Of a stretch of DNA of 64,000 nucleotides, positions 42,460 to 51,858 are shown one piece after another. This stretch comes from Mycobacterium sp. ITM-2016-00316. Lineage in GTDB: Bacteria; Actinomycetota; Actinomycetes; Mycobacteriales; Mycobacteriaceae. The stretch is taken from positions 4,836,001 to 4,900,000 of the forward strand of contig NZ_CP134398.1 in the NCBI RefSeq assembly GCF_002968335.2. Reading direction: 5' to 3'. Position 1 is the stretch's first letter. Every line of letters starts with the position of its first letter. The position numbers and the translations under genes are program-made. A model generated the notes under the pieces. It saw only the letters and a list, made by a program, of their open reading frames with translations, searched no databases and was not told the origin of the DNA.

Positions 42460-44514
42460 TCAACCGGCCACCACCCGGAATCCGACTGCATTGCTCCGAG
42501 TTGCGGGAGTGGCGACAGAACGCGATGACAGAACGCACGCCCGCAGCGGATTGTCGTAGGATCCGCCGGCGACCACGCGGTGCTCTCCCAGGTCCGTCGC
42601 CAACCACTCCCAAACGTTACCCACCATATCGAGAGCTCCGGATCCAGCGCGATTGGCTGACAAATCACCGGACGGTCGACCCGACCGCGGCGTGATCACG
42701 TTAGCGCGCATCGCCTCTCGCCACGCCGTGTAGTCCAGGATCGGCTTGCCAGCGCTCTGGTCGGCACAGTTGACGCGATTCCTGACGGGATCGTCTCCCC
42801 AAGGGAATATTCGACCGTCCCAGCCACGGCCGGCAATCTCCCACTCAACGGATGTCGGCAATCGTGTTCCCAACCATCGGGCGAAGGAATCCGCCGCCCA
42901 CCAACTGACACCTACTGCGGGATGATCTGCGAAACGCTTTTGCCGGTAGTAGAGATCAGGCAATCGTTCGTGCATGGGGTGAAGCTGCGCCTCGCTCGGC
43001 AGACCGGGACTCAGCTCAGAGAGCGAAGGAAGATCCGGAATCGCACGAATGAACTCGCGGAACTCTCCCGCGGTGACGACTCTGTCAGAGAGCCGAACTG
43101 TAGTTTCCTTGCTAACGGCCACAACGCAGTTCGGTGGCCCCACCAGCGCCAGTTTCGCCATCGAAACGCTGCCGGCCGCGGCAACCGAGAGCAATCGGAT
43201 CAGACGTCTGGTCGTCTCGCCTACCGATACGCCGACCCAGCGGGATGGATCGACTCCACATGACGCCGCCACCACATAGTCTATGGCACTTCGTAATTCA
43301 CGGGGCGGACGGTGCTGATGTACACCCACGAGATTGAACGCTTGTAGGTCGAGTTCCTGAGCGCTCGCCGGTGCGACGCAGCCGCCTCGTGCCAGGCTGG
43401 CAAGCTGCTGGCGCGCCAATGCGGGCGGAAACCCTGCACCACGGTCGAGAATCCGCTCGACCGCTATGCAATCCGAGAGCTGCCGGGCCGCCGAAACTTC
43501 GTCTTCGACCCACATTGCCGTTGACACCGCGTCGATCAGCCTGTCGCCTGTAGTGGCAACGGCCGCTCCTCCGCGCCGCCTTCTTGCACGCACCATCGCC
43601 ATGCGCGGCAATCCCGCGACGTCGACGCCGGTCGAGCGAAGCGTCTGCACCAGCACGTCGCTGACCGCAGGCTCGTCCAAGAAGAACTCCCGTACGACAG
43701 AGGAATCACGTAGTGCTGCATCACGGCCGGCCATCACTACAGTGGACGAGTAGCTCAAGAACGAACACAACCTGGCAAAAGTACGGGCCACGTGGGTCGG
43801 TTCGTCGAACTCGGTCGCACACTCTATGGAGTCCAATAGAAGCGCAGCCCGCCCTGAACGGACCAGGTAACTCACGAGCTCACGGGTGCGAGGTTGGACT
43901 TCGATCGGAAAGTACTCGCGAAGTTGCGTATCGAGAGCGTGCTCGGCGCCCTCGATGTCCGACGCCGCATAGTCAACGAGAAACCGAATGCGTGGTGCAC
44001 CTGGCCATCCGGTTACCGCCAGCTCGCGCAACGCGGACGACTTGCCTACCGAGGGTGGTCCGTACACGAGAACATTGCCACGACCAACACTCAATGCTGC
44101 GACGATCTGCGGTGCCAGCGTGCTGTGCGTCGGCGCTGACGGTGGTGTGTCTCCAAGCGAACGAATTCCGGTGAAGCGAAGCACGAACTGTTCCGGAGTA
44201 AGGTAAGTCGCTGCGCCATCTCCATCACCGATGCCTTCCGACCTGGCAAGGACGAGGAAACGGGAAGAGACTGGAACTTCCTCCGACGGGAAGATTCGGC
44301 CGCGTGATTCACGCGAGATCTGATCGATAGCGCCCTCGGTCTCAGCCAGCACGATCTCCAGATACTTGTTCAAACCTCCACGGGATCGCTCGAAGACCAT
44401 GTAGACGACGTCTCGTCGCGGCACTAGTTCCGAACCCTGCAGCCAACCGGCTTCCAGCATGAGCCCCGACAGAAACGAGGCATCGTCTCGCAGGCTAGCG
44501 GTCAGCTCCTCCAT
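42460..44514 (-). CDS. STAND NTPase with C-terminal FGE-like domain (3' part of an IS-split gene)
   Basis: 684 residues from ATG 44514. Residues ~1-120 are a mixed domain; ~152-159 is a Walker A (VLVYGPPSVGKSSALRELA) with LLLDSIE as Walker B, a STAND-type ATPase; the last ~200 residues are formylglycine-generating-enzyme-like (FADHPAVGVSWWAADSFARW, LPTSVEWEIAGRG, MVGNVWEW, VVAGGSYDNPLRACVLSSR). The first Cys of the FGE active pair is missing, so the domain is probably a binding module. The open frame continues without stop to the IS21 end at 44536. Joining it to the TIR fragment beyond the IS keeps the frame, so I infer one ancestral gene. Confidence 0.85.
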   Translation of the reverse strand: MEELTASLRDDASFLSGLMLEAGWLQGSELVPRRDVVYMVFERSRGGLNKYLEIVLAETEGAIDQISRESRGRIFPSEEVPVSSRFLVLARSEGIGDGDGAATYLTPEQFVLRFTGIRSLGDTPPSAPTHSTLAPQIVAALSVGRGNVLVYGPPSVGKSSALRELAVTGWPGAPRIRFLVDYAASDIEGAEHALDTQLREYFPIEVQPRTRELVSYLVRSGRAALLLDSIECATEFDEPTHVARTFARLCSFLSYSSTVVMAGRDAALRDSSVVREFFLDEPAVSDVLVQTLRSTGVDVAGLPRMAMVRARRRRGGAAVATTGDRLIDAVSTAMWVEDEVSAARQLSDCIAVERILDRGAGFPPALARQQLASLARGGCVAPASAQELDLQAFNLVGVHQHRPPRELRSAIDYVVAASCGVDPSRWVGVSVGETTRRLIRLLSVAAAGSVSMAKLALVGPPNCVVAVSKETTVRLSDRVVTAGEFREFIRAIPDLPSLSELSPGLPSEAQLHPMHERLPDLYYRQKRFADHPAVGVSWWAADSFARWLGTRLPTSVEWEIAGRGWDGRIFPWGDDPVRNRVNCADQSAGKPILDYTAWREAMRANVITPRSGRPSGDLSANRAGSGALDMVGNVWEWLATDLGEHRVVAGGSYDNPLRACVLSSRSVATPATRSNAVGFRVVAG

Positions 44515-44602
44515 TCCCCAACGTCGCGTTCTCAAGTGTCAATGGCCAAGTGGAAGTCCCCGCTGGTGGCCGGATAAAAGTCCCCACCCCGTGTGGTGAT
44601 TC

Positions 44603-45412
44603 CTAGGTTGGTTGGGTGGTCTCCTTCCGGTGTTGGGCGTCTTTCATGCGGTAGGAGTCGCCGTCGGTGATGACGACGGTGGCGTGGTGCAGCAGCCGGT
44701 CCAGGATGCTGACTGCGGTGGTGTGCTCGGGCAGGAACCGGCCCCATTCTTGGAATGGCCAGTGCGATCCGATGGCCAGCGAGCGGCGTTCGTAGGCGCC
44801 GGCCACGAGCCGGAACAATAGTTGGGTGGCGGTGTCATGGAGCGGGGCGAAGCCCAGTTCGTCGAGGATGATCAGATCGACCCGGAGCAGGGATTCGATG
44901 ATCTTGCCGACGGTGTTGTCGGCCAGGCCGCGGTAGAGGGTTTCCACGAGGTCGGCGGCGGTGAAGTAGCGGACCTTGTGCCCGGCATGGATGGCAGCGA
45001 TGCCCAGTCCGATCAGGGTGTGGGACTTACCTGTTCCGGCGGGTCCGATGATGGCCAGGTTCTGTTGTGTGCGTATCCATTCCAGGCTGCATAGGTAGTC
45101 GAACACCTTCGGCTGGATCGAAGAGTCAGCCACGTCGAACGACTCGAGTGTCTTGGTCACTGGGAAGCCGGCGGCCTTGAGGCGGTTGACGACGTTGGAG
45201 GCATCCCGGGCCGCGAGTTCGGTTTCGATCAGGGTTCGCAGCACTTCCTCGGGGGTCCAGCGTTGGGTCTTCGCGGTGATCAACACTTCGGGTGCGGTGC
45301 GTCGGATCGCGGCCAGTTTGAGTCGCCGTAACCCGGCGTCGAGATCAGCGGCCAGCGGCGGAACTGACGGTGGCGCAACGGGTTTTACGGCCTTCGCTGA
45401 TGTGCTGGTCAT
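44603..45412 (-). CDS. istB: IS21 helper ATPase IstB
   Basis: 269 residues, AAA+ transposition helper: Walker A in IIGPAGTGKSHTLIGLGI, Walker B in LIILDELGFAPL, and the DnaC-like LVAGAYERRSLAIGSHWPFQ segment. It binds target DNA and activates IstA. The start overlaps the istA stop by four bases. It matches the copy at 60131. Confidence 0.96.
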   Translation of the reverse strand: MTSTSAKAVKPVAPPSVPPLAADLDAGLRRLKLAAIRRTAPEVLITAKTQRWTPEEVLRTLIETELAARDASNVVNRLKAAGFPVTKTLESFDVADSSIQPKVFDYLCSLEWIRTQQNLAIIGPAGTGKSHTLIGLGIAAIHAGHKVRYFTAADLVETLYRGLADNTVGKIIESLLRVDLIILDELGFAPLHDTATQLLFRLVAGAYERRSLAIGSHWPFQEWGRFLPEHTTAVSILDRLLHHATVVITDGDSYRMKDAQHRKETTQPT

Positions 45413-46962
45413 GACGTGACACCTCCGTCGGCCGGGATCACCGTGTAGGCGTCCAGCGAACGCATCGGGGCGACCGGGAGGTCCAGGATCAGCGCGTCCC
45501 CGGGCGGGCGGGGTTGCGGGGTTCCCGCGCCGGCGGCCAGGATGGAGCGCACGTCGGCAGCGCGGAACCGCCGAAAGGCCACCGCCCGGCGCAACGCCGC
45601 GGTCAGTGCGTCGGTGCCGTGCGCGGCACCCAACCCGAGCAGGACCTCCAGTTCAGAGCCCAGTCGAGTGTTGCCGATCGCCGCGGCTCCGATGAGGAAT
45701 GCCTCGGCATCCGCGCCCAGAGCGCAGAACTGCTGCTCGGTCGTGGTTCGGGGTCGTGGACCCCGGTTTGGTGCTGGTCGTGGCCCGTCGTAGTGTGCGT
45801 CGAGGATCGACGCACTGCCTGGGGCGGCGAGTTCGTGTTCGGCCACGACCGTCCCGGTGGCGGGTTCGACCAGGCAGACCGCGCCGTGATCGACCACGAC
45901 GGCGACGTTGGTCCCGATCAGCCGGGTCGGTACGGAGTAGCGGGCCGAGCCGTATCGGATACATGACAGTCGGTCGACCTTGCGCAGTACCGAGGGTGCC
46001 CCGATCTGCAACCGCAGCGACGGTAGTGGTTGCAGCAGTTCACGTTCGACGATCAGTCGTTCGTTGGGAACGGTACAGATCTCCGAGTGCATCGTGGCGT
46101 TGACTTCGGCACACCATGCTCTCGCCGCCGTGTTGGCGGCCCGCAGATCCAGACCGCGGCCCGCGATGGCGGCCTCGGTTAACAACGGGACGGCCAGGTC
46201 GCGTTGGGCGTAGCCGCACAAGTTCTCCACGATGCCCTTCGATTCGGGATCCGATGCGTGGCAGAAGTCGGGTGCGAACCCGTAATGTCCTGCCAGCCGC
46301 ACGTATTCGGCGGTCGGGATCACCACGTTGGCGACCACCCCGCCCTTGAGGCACGCCATCCGGTCGGCCAACACCCGGGCCGGCACGCCGCCGATCGCGT
46401 TGAACGTTTCTGCGATCAGTGCCAGCGTGGTGGAGGCTTTCTGGTCGGTGGCGAACGCGACGAACCGCCACCGTGAGAACGCCAGCACCGCGCAGAACAG
46501 GAACAATCCCGGCGCGGCCTGGGCCCAGTCGATGACCAGATACTCGCCCGGTGACCACACCGCCGGGCGTCGCCCTCGATGATGCTCGTTGCGCCACAAC
46601 GTCTTCGCCTCGGCGACCAGGCGGCGGAAGTTGCGGGCGGATCCCTGATAACCGGCAGCCCTGGCAATGGGCAGCATCCGCTTGGCCGACATCCGGCCCT
46701 GGGACTTCGCGATACGTTCGGTGACCAAGTCGGTCACCGCATCGTAGTTGTGGGCCCGTTGGGCCCGTGGCGGTATGTTATCGCCGGCTTCGAACTTCTT
46801 CACGATCCGTTTGACGGTCTTGGGGGTGGTGTGGCAGAGGTCGGCAGCACCTCGGTACGACCCGACTTGTTGGTAGGCGGAAATGATGTCCATGCGGTCC
46901 TTCGCAGACTTCAATGGAACTCCCCGGTGGTGGTGTCTGGTTGGCACCTTCACCGTCACCAT
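45409..46962 (-). CDS. istA: IS21 transposase IstA
   Basis: 517 residues with an N-terminal HTH (AADLCHTTPKTVKRIVKKFE), a DDE integrase core (YLVIDWAQAAPGLFLFCAVL; VLADRMACLKGG; ESKGIVENLCGYAQRDL with the catalytic Glu) and a beta-barrel tail. Cuts and joins the element ends together with IstB. Start ATG 46962. It appears intact, so the element may still be active. Confidence 0.96.
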   Translation of the reverse strand: MVTVKVPTRHHHRGVPLKSAKDRMDIISAYQQVGSYRGAADLCHTTPKTVKRIVKKFEAGDNIPPRAQRAHNYDAVTDLVTERIAKSQGRMSAKRMLPIARAAGYQGSARNFRRLVAEAKTLWRNEHHRGRRPAVWSPGEYLVIDWAQAAPGLFLFCAVLAFSRWRFVAFATDQKASTTLALIAETFNAIGGVPARVLADRMACLKGGVVANVVIPTAEYVRLAGHYGFAPDFCHASDPESKGIVENLCGYAQRDLAVPLLTEAAIAGRGLDLRAANTAARAWCAEVNATMHSEICTVPNERLIVERELLQPLPSLRLQIGAPSVLRKVDRLSCIRYGSARYSVPTRLIGTNVAVVVDHGAVCLVEPATGTVVAEHELAAPGSASILDAHYDGPRPAPNRGPRPRTTTEQQFCALGADAEAFLIGAAAIGNTRLGSELEVLLGLGAAHGTDALTAALRRAVAFRRFRAADVRSILAAGAGTPQPRPPGDALILDLPVAPMRSLDAYTVIPADGGVTS

Positions 46963-47830
46963 CGGGGCCCACAGTTCCTGATCGACACGACGAACACGGG
47001 GTGGGGACTTCTATCTGGCCACCAGCGGGGACCTCTACTTGGCCACCAGAGAGGACTTTTTCATGGCCACGGACACGCAAGACGCTCAAGATCGACATCA
47101 ACTGGTCGATGATCTTGGTCGTCGAATCCATCGACGCGGGACGCACTGACGCATGACGCGCCAGATCTTGGATGGTGGCGAAAGCAGCTACCAGTGACTG
47201 GTACTCGAAGTGGTCTCGACAACCGAGGATCAGATCCTGCATTTCATCGGGTGGGGGCGCGGGCAGCTGATAGCCAGACCAGAGCTGCCGCAGTATGGCG
47301 ATAGCGATCTGACACACACTGGCCACCGCACCGGTGAGATCCTGGCGATCCACCGCAGCAAATACGGCGGACAGATCGACCTCTAGGCGACTCACGACGG
47401 ACTGATAGTCGGCCAGAGCATCGCGAAGTGACGAAACCGTACCCATTGCATGAATCCGCTGGGCTATCTGGGCAGCTGACTCAGGCCCCCAGACCAGATC
47501 CTGGCTGGAAGCAAGCAGCATCTCCAACGAGCCGTTCGTGTATTTCGTCCGTCCGTCCAGCCAGACCGCTATGCGACGGCGACCTCGATCGTGCGCTGCC
47601 TGCATCTCCCGGAAGACTTCGTCAGACGCCTGAGAATAGGACGAGAGCAACACGACGATGCATTCGCAGTCGCCGATTCCTTCGATCAGCCGGTCTCGAT
47701 ATCTCTCATCACCGGGTGCGATATCCCGATGGTCGATGAAGCACTGAGCAGACAATCCCTCGAGCGCCTCGACAAGCTGGTCGGCCCTGATTCGATCTTC
47801 CGATGCGTAACTAAGGAAATAGTCCCGCAT
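46778..47830 (-). CDS. TIR-domain protein, 5' part of an IS-split gene
   Basis: From ATG 47830 (AGGAG upstream) 251 residues are native: a TIR domain at ~1-130 (MRDYFLSYASEDR; CFIDHRDIAPGDERYRDRLI; the likely catalytic Glu75 in ASDEVFREMQAAHDRG) and a helical region to ~250. At 47075 the frame enters the IS21 end and encodes 99 further, foreign residues up to a stop at 46778. Prokaryotic TIR domains often cleave NAD+ on sensing infection. With the IS removed the frame runs into the STAND-FGE gene, giving a ~940-residue TIR-STAND-FGE protein. Confidence 0.85.
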   Translation of the reverse strand: MRDYFLSYASEDRIRADQLVEALEGLSAQCFIDHRDIAPGDERYRDRLIEGIGDCECIVVLLSSYSQASDEVFREMQAAHDRGRRRIAVWLDGRTKYTNGSLEMLLASSQDLVWGPESAAQIAQRIHAMGTVSSLRDALADYQSVVSRLEVDLSAVFAAVDRQDLTGAVASVCQIAIAILRQLWSGYQLPAPPPDEMQDLILGCRDHFEYQSLVAAFATIQDLARHASVRPASMDSTTKIIDQLMSILSVLRVRGHEKVLSGGQVEVPAGGQIEVPTPCSSCRSGTVGPDGDGEGANQTPPPGSSIEVCEGPHGHHFRLPTSRVVPRCCRPLPHHPQDRQTDREEVRSRR

Positions 47831-47917
47831 GCCACTCTCCTTATTTTATTGCAGTTCACACGAGCCGAGACGCATGTTCAGCAAACGCAACATTGCTATC
47901 ATCGCTGCGCTTCATCC

Positions 47918-48696
47918 ATGCCTACACCCAATGATGGGAAAGCAAGTAGTACTGCCAACCACTACGCCCGCCTGGCAGCTGACTATCACGATCTGTGGGA
48001 CCGAACTCCTACTTTTCGCGAGTGGATGGTCAAGCGAGTTGTCGATGTGACGGAAACCCGGCCCGGGAATCGCATCGCGGATATTGGTGGCGGTACCGGA
48101 ATCTTCTCGGTAGAACTATTGCGCCAACTTGACGGCGAAACAACGGTGCATCTGGTTGATCCGTCGGCAGAAATGCTTGCCCAGGCGCAGCCGCATCCGA
48201 GTATCCGACCCGTGTGTGCGGCGGCCGAGAACAGCGTGCTGGCGCTGTCCGCAGCAAGTGCCGCCGAATTCGACCTTGTTCTGGTCAAGGAGGCAGTGCA
48301 CCACTTCGTCGACATTCCCAGCACACTCACACAATTGAGCGCGCTCGTCGCGCCGGGGGGCGCGCTGCTCATCGTCATGCTGCCAACGCGGATCGAGTAC
48401 CCCCTGTTCGATGCAGCGCTGGAACGCTTCACCTCACTTCAGCCCGACCGTAGGGACATTGTCAACGCACCGCGACAGGCTTGGAGGTTTCGCGGAACAC
48501 ATGGGGGTTCGATGTGGAGATGCCGAAGCAGCATTGGATGACGATGGTTGAGAAACGATTCATGTCGCTACTTTCGACGTTTCCGGACGATGAACTCGAT
48601 CGGGGGTTGCGAGAGATTGGCGACAGTCTCGCTGCCGCCGAGGTGGTGCGATTCACCGATAGCTTTGAGTTCATTCTCGGCCGCAATAAAAGTTGA
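47918..48696 (+). pseudogene. Class I SAM-dependent methyltransferase, frameshifted near 48,468
   Basis: From ATG 47918 the frame has NHYARLAADYHDLWDRTPTF, the SAM-binding IADIGGGTGIFSVELLRQLD, DLVLVKEAVHHFVDIP and LLIVMLPTR. After RRDIVNA (48466) it breaks down and stops at 48541. The next frame continues smoothly from the same point as TATGLEVSRNTWGFDVEMPK and on to FEFILGRNKS, ending at 48696. One missing base at about 48468 explains this. The gene is divergent from the TIR gene, 87 bp away. Substrate unknown. Confidence 0.75.
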
Positions 48697-48812
48697 CGGC
48701 TGGCCAACCATTCCTGCGGCAACGGTTGAGCACCTAGTCGTGGACCAATCTAGCCACTCTGTGTACCAACATATTCGAAGCGGGAGCAGCCCGCCGCCGC
48801 CTGTCGCCCCAG

Positions 48813-48846
48813 CCTGTCGGCTCCGGTTGAACCCGGAGCCGACAGG
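48813..48846 (-). terminator. Strong hairpin after the secreted-protein gene
   Basis: A perfect 14-bp stem (CCTGTCGGCTCCGG and its complement) around a six-base loop (TTGAAC), 34 bp past the stop of the reverse-strand gene at 48881. No T-run. It is symmetrical and could act in both directions. Confidence 0.7.
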
Positions 48847-48880
48847 GGACATTCATTGCAAGTCGCGCACTGGCCGAGCG

Positions 48881-49276
48881 TCAGAAGTAGTAGCTCTTCC
48901 AAGGCACCGGGTTCTTGATGGTGCGCTCCACGGTGTTCCAACCACCCGGAGTCCTCAAGAACCCGTACACGCAGTACACCTGCGCGACGATCTTGACGTT
49001 GCCGCGGGCCCCGACGTCGAGTCGCGCCCAGCGCTGGTTGTTAGCGTTGACCGTCACCCGGCCTGGGAAGGCTGCAACCTTGACGTGTTGGACAGAACCG
49101 CCCTTCGCACCACAGTTGCCGTCACTGTAGTTCGGAAAGATGGTCACCCACCCGGCCGCACTCGCTTGGGGAGGGGCGATCGTCTGCTGGGTGAACATCG
49201 CCAGCATCGCCACGAGGGCGAGCGCTGCTGCCGCGATATGTCGGGGGATAACGCCGAGGGTGTGTGACTTGTTCAT
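48881..49276 (-). CDS. Secreted hypothetical protein
   Basis: 131 residues. N-terminal Sec signal peptide (HIAAAALALVAMLAMF) with a likely cleavage after ASA (residue ~40), leaving ~90 residues rich in Gly, Asn and aromatic residues with two cysteines (DGNCGAKGG and AQVYCVYGF) that may form a disulphide. I do not recognise the family. No partner gene is evident, and it is closed off by a strong hairpin. Confidence 0.75.
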   Translation of the reverse strand: MNKSHTLGVIPRHIAAAALALVAMLAMFTQQTIAPPQASAAGWVTIFPNYSDGNCGAKGGSVQHVKVAAFPGRVTVNANNQRWARLDVGARGNVKIVAQVYCVYGFLRTPGGWNTVERTIKNPVPWKSYYF

Positions 49277-49771
49277 GACACTAGGAAATCACGACACCCC
49301 TCCGCCCCATTGCTTCTACGCAACCGCGGCGTCGGGCTCGGCCGATATGCCTCGAGTAGATGCTATCGGGTTGTTCCCCAGCCGATCTCGGCCATGCGAC
49401 CGATAGAGACTCAGGGGAAGGGCCAGCCGGCGCGGGGGTCAAACATCAGCCCCGCGCCTGCAGCCACTCCCGAATCCGTATAGCCGGACTGCACGACGGC
49501 GTATTGGCGACCTCTGCGATGGCGTTGCGTTCACAATGAGGCCGCTCGAGCCTGCTACCGCTATCCGAGCAATGCCCATGCCCAGCGAGAGAATTAGGAC
49601 GTTCGTACGACAAAATCAGCCGGGCGACGGCCCAGATTCAACGTCGGGACGAGTCTTGCGCAGCGCGAGCACAAGACTCGCGGATGTTGGCGCGGGCCGC
49701 CGACAAATTGCGGCGAACTGTCGGTCGGTTGCCTGACGGTGCGGACCCGCCATCGCGCATATTCTCAAACG
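49277..49771. other. No supported gene
   Basis: About 500 bases with only short frames (up to ~66 codons) lacking ribosome sites and recognisable content. It should hold promoters for the divergent genes on either side. Confidence 0.45.
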
Positions 49772-50272
49772 GTGCACCCGGCCGGACGGCTCATCCACTA
49801 CCTATGGGGTTCGCCCGCTCACTCTGAGGTTTCCGTCGAGATACCGACCCTCTACGACAGCGAGGCGGTCGCCCGATCCGAGGTGGGCGTGGTCATGACG
49901 TTGAGCCGGATGGTCCACGGCGATCGGACCGCGAATACCACCAGCTGGTATCTGTTGACAGTCAAGACCGCCCAGTTTCCCCTCGACAATCTCGACGATG
50001 TCTTCATCGGCTATCAGGTGGACTCCACGTTCTATCCCGTGGCCGGCGGTTGGACCGCCACCTCGCTCGCCGCACCATGGGTGGCGTTCATCGGCGAGTT
50101 GGAATCCCAGCGCGCATCGGAAGCCTCGCTCCCGTGGAGTAGGAGCATGCTCGCGATCCACCGCATTGCCGACGTCGAGAGGATCGACCTCTCCTACTTT
50201 CGTTTCGCACCATGGGGCATCGAATTGGTGGTGCGTCCCCTGCACATCTGCGTCACCGAACCGTTGTTCTGA
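49772..50272 (+). CDS. Hypothetical protein
   Basis: 166 residues from GTG 49772 (GTG 49739 is an alternative). Ordinary globular composition, no signal peptide or membrane helix: LWGSPAHSEVSVEIPTLYDS, MVHGDRTANTTSWYLLTVKT, SYFRFAPWGIELVVRPLHIC. I cannot assign a family. It precedes the Cas10/GGDEF-like pseudogene by 113 bp on the same strand. Confidence 0.55.
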   Translation: MHPAGRLIHYLWGSPAHSEVSVEIPTLYDSEAVARSEVGVVMTLSRMVHGDRTANTTSWYLLTVKTAQFPLDNLDDVFIGYQVDSTFYPVAGGWTATSLAAPWVAFIGELESQRASEASLPWSRSMLAIHRIADVERIDLSYFRFAPWGIELVVRPLHICVTEPLF

Positions 50273-50385
50273 GCGGGCGTCGGTCATTGGTCCGACAGCG
50301 ATCCATCGACTGTTCTGATACGTTCCGCGGAAGGGCGCCGCGGACTCCGGAGTCGATGGCGGCACCGCCGAGAGGGATCGTCGCT

Positions 50386-51123
50386 ATGGGCCATCTGCGC
50401 TGGGTCGTCGTGATCGAAACCAGGTCGAACCAGGCGCTGGTGTTCCGGACCAACAAACAACTCCTCAACGTCTCCGCATCCAGGCTGATCTGGTCGGTCG
50501 GCTTCGAGTGGATCCCGGCGGCCACCGACGACGAACATGTCGAACATGTCGGGAAGGCGTCCGGCCTCGGTGTACTGCTGGCGACCCCAGAGGTGGGGCG
50601 CAAGATCATCGAGGCTGTCACCACTCGGGCCGTGCGCGAGGCACCCGACCTGGAAGTGTAGGGCGTCGTCGGAGACACCGACCTGAGTGACGACGACGGC
50701 ATCATCGCCGACGTAGGGGTTGGTGACGCGCTCGGATCAGCACAACGCGCGTCTGCCCTGTGGCGCCCCTACCGGTGCGGCACCCAGTCACGGGACCAGA
50801 ACTTGCCCTACACCCAGACGTGTTCCTTCACAGGACAACCCGCCGGTGCTGTGATCAACCAGGGGCGTGGTGCAGATCAGGTCAGCCTCACTGTGTCCCA
50901 GGATGTCGCTGCACTGTGGCGCGCCGCGGGTGAGCAGCGTAAGAAACTCGTCGCGCGACTGCAGAACGCGCCACCCAACGGCACGCACGCCATCGTCCAG
51001 GGCGATTCAAATCAAGCTACTGCCACTGTCGCGGCCACGCCTGCGCACAAACCGGAGAGCGAGTTCCGTCAAGCTCACCAGCGGGTTGATGCCCACGAGC
51101 CCCTGCGGATATCGGCCCCGTAG
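50386..51123 (+). pseudogene. Cas10/GGDEF-like large protein, N-terminal remnant with an amber codon
   Basis: ATG 50386 has GAGAGGG upstream. The first 91 codons read WVVVIETRSNQALVFRTNKQ, LLNVSASRLIWSVGF and GRKIIEAVTTRAVREAPDLE, which I recognise as the opening of large actinobacterial proteins related to Cas10/Cmr2-type cyclases. A TAG at 50659 stops it, yet the same frame continues, matching the next part of that family (LPYTQTCSFTGQPAGAVINQ), to a second stop at 51121. The family's palm/GGDD domain, expected several hundred residues on, is absent. So the gene is dead and 3'-truncated. Confidence 0.55.
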
Positions 51124-51262
51124 GCTGTCAACACCTCAAGCGTCGGCCCTGGTTACCGCTGATTAGATGCACCCGTCCACACGGGCGTGCGTTCGAAGGC
51201 TACGCCGGCATGCCATACACCGATACGCGGTATTGATGTGCGCACCTGGGAGACCCGCATAG

Positions 51263-51688
51263 CTAGGACCTCAACTTTCCCAGCAGCTTCGGCGCATCCG
51301 AGTGCAGTTCGACCATTAGCTCCGCGAAGATCCGCGCGACCACCGCTTTGTAATCCGGGCAGTTGACATCCAGCCATTTGGTGGAGACGTACTCGCACAC
51401 GAGATCCGCCTCGGGTACCCTGACGAAGGACGCTGCCATCCGTTGATAGATCTTGTCGCTGCGATATTCGGGCGCGTTCGCCTCAAGCCAGTCCACGATC
51501 GTCTCATAGTCACGGTTGATGATCGACTCGAACTCCCTCAGTTGCTCATCACGCAGACTGTCGGACAGGGCCGCGCCCACGCGTAGCTCAAGCTCCTCGT
51601 CGAGGTGCTTCAACAGGCTTTTCTTCTCCGTAGCGGGCAGCTCGGCCAGGCCGACATCGGCAAGAAAGGCGTCATCGAGTTCCAGCAT
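51263..51688 (-). CDS. DUF5663-like protein
   Basis: 141 residues, acidic and helical. The N-terminus LDDAFLADVGLAELPATEKK, then LLKHLDEELELRVG and LRDEQLREFESI, follows the DUF5663 pattern, a short domain of unknown function in bacteria. The C-terminal half (TKWLDVNCPDYKAVVARIFA) is not recognised. It stands alone between two transcription units. Confidence 0.7.
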   Translation of the reverse strand: MLELDDAFLADVGLAELPATEKKSLLKHLDEELELRVGAALSDSLRDEQLREFESIINRDYETIVDWLEANAPEYRSDKIYQRMAASFVRVPEADLVCEYVSTKWLDVNCPDYKAVVARIFAELMVELHSDAPKLLGKLRS

Positions 51689-51858
51689 CGTTACCTAACT
51701 GTCAGAGGACATGCAGCAGTGAATGCCACCATTCAAGGGTTACTCATACTGCTGCGGCCGACAGTCGGTTGCTCGACCGACAATCACCAATCTTCCACTA
51801 CTGCAATGAATCCACGCGATAGAGGACTGGACCTGCCGACTCCGCGACGGACAGAGGG

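Larger units (their letters stand above)
44537..47075 (-). mobile_element. IS21-family insertion sequence, copy 1
   Basis: 2,539 bp, matching copy 2 at offset 15,528 wherever I compared them. Ends are TGTC...GACA; the terminal repeats TGTCAATGGCCAAG and TGTCCGTGGCCATG (inverted) and several internal GGCCA/GTCCCC-spaced repeats at each end are the multiple transposase sites typical of IS21. It carries istA and istB reading leftward. The flanks are CTCAAG (44531-44536) and CGCAAG (47076-47081), five of six identical, so the target duplication is imperfect. It separates the TIR part (right) from the STAND-FGE part (left) of one gene. Confidence 0.93.

Noticed and set aside
42460..44514. Active formylglycine-generating enzyme
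   Set aside because: The position of the first active-site cysteine is not a Cys (GGSYDNP), and there is no sulfatase nearby.
48813..48846. Perfect 14-bp stem as a regulatory RNA or repeat unit
   Set aside because: It occurs once in the window and sits just after a stop codon, so a terminator is the simpler explanation.
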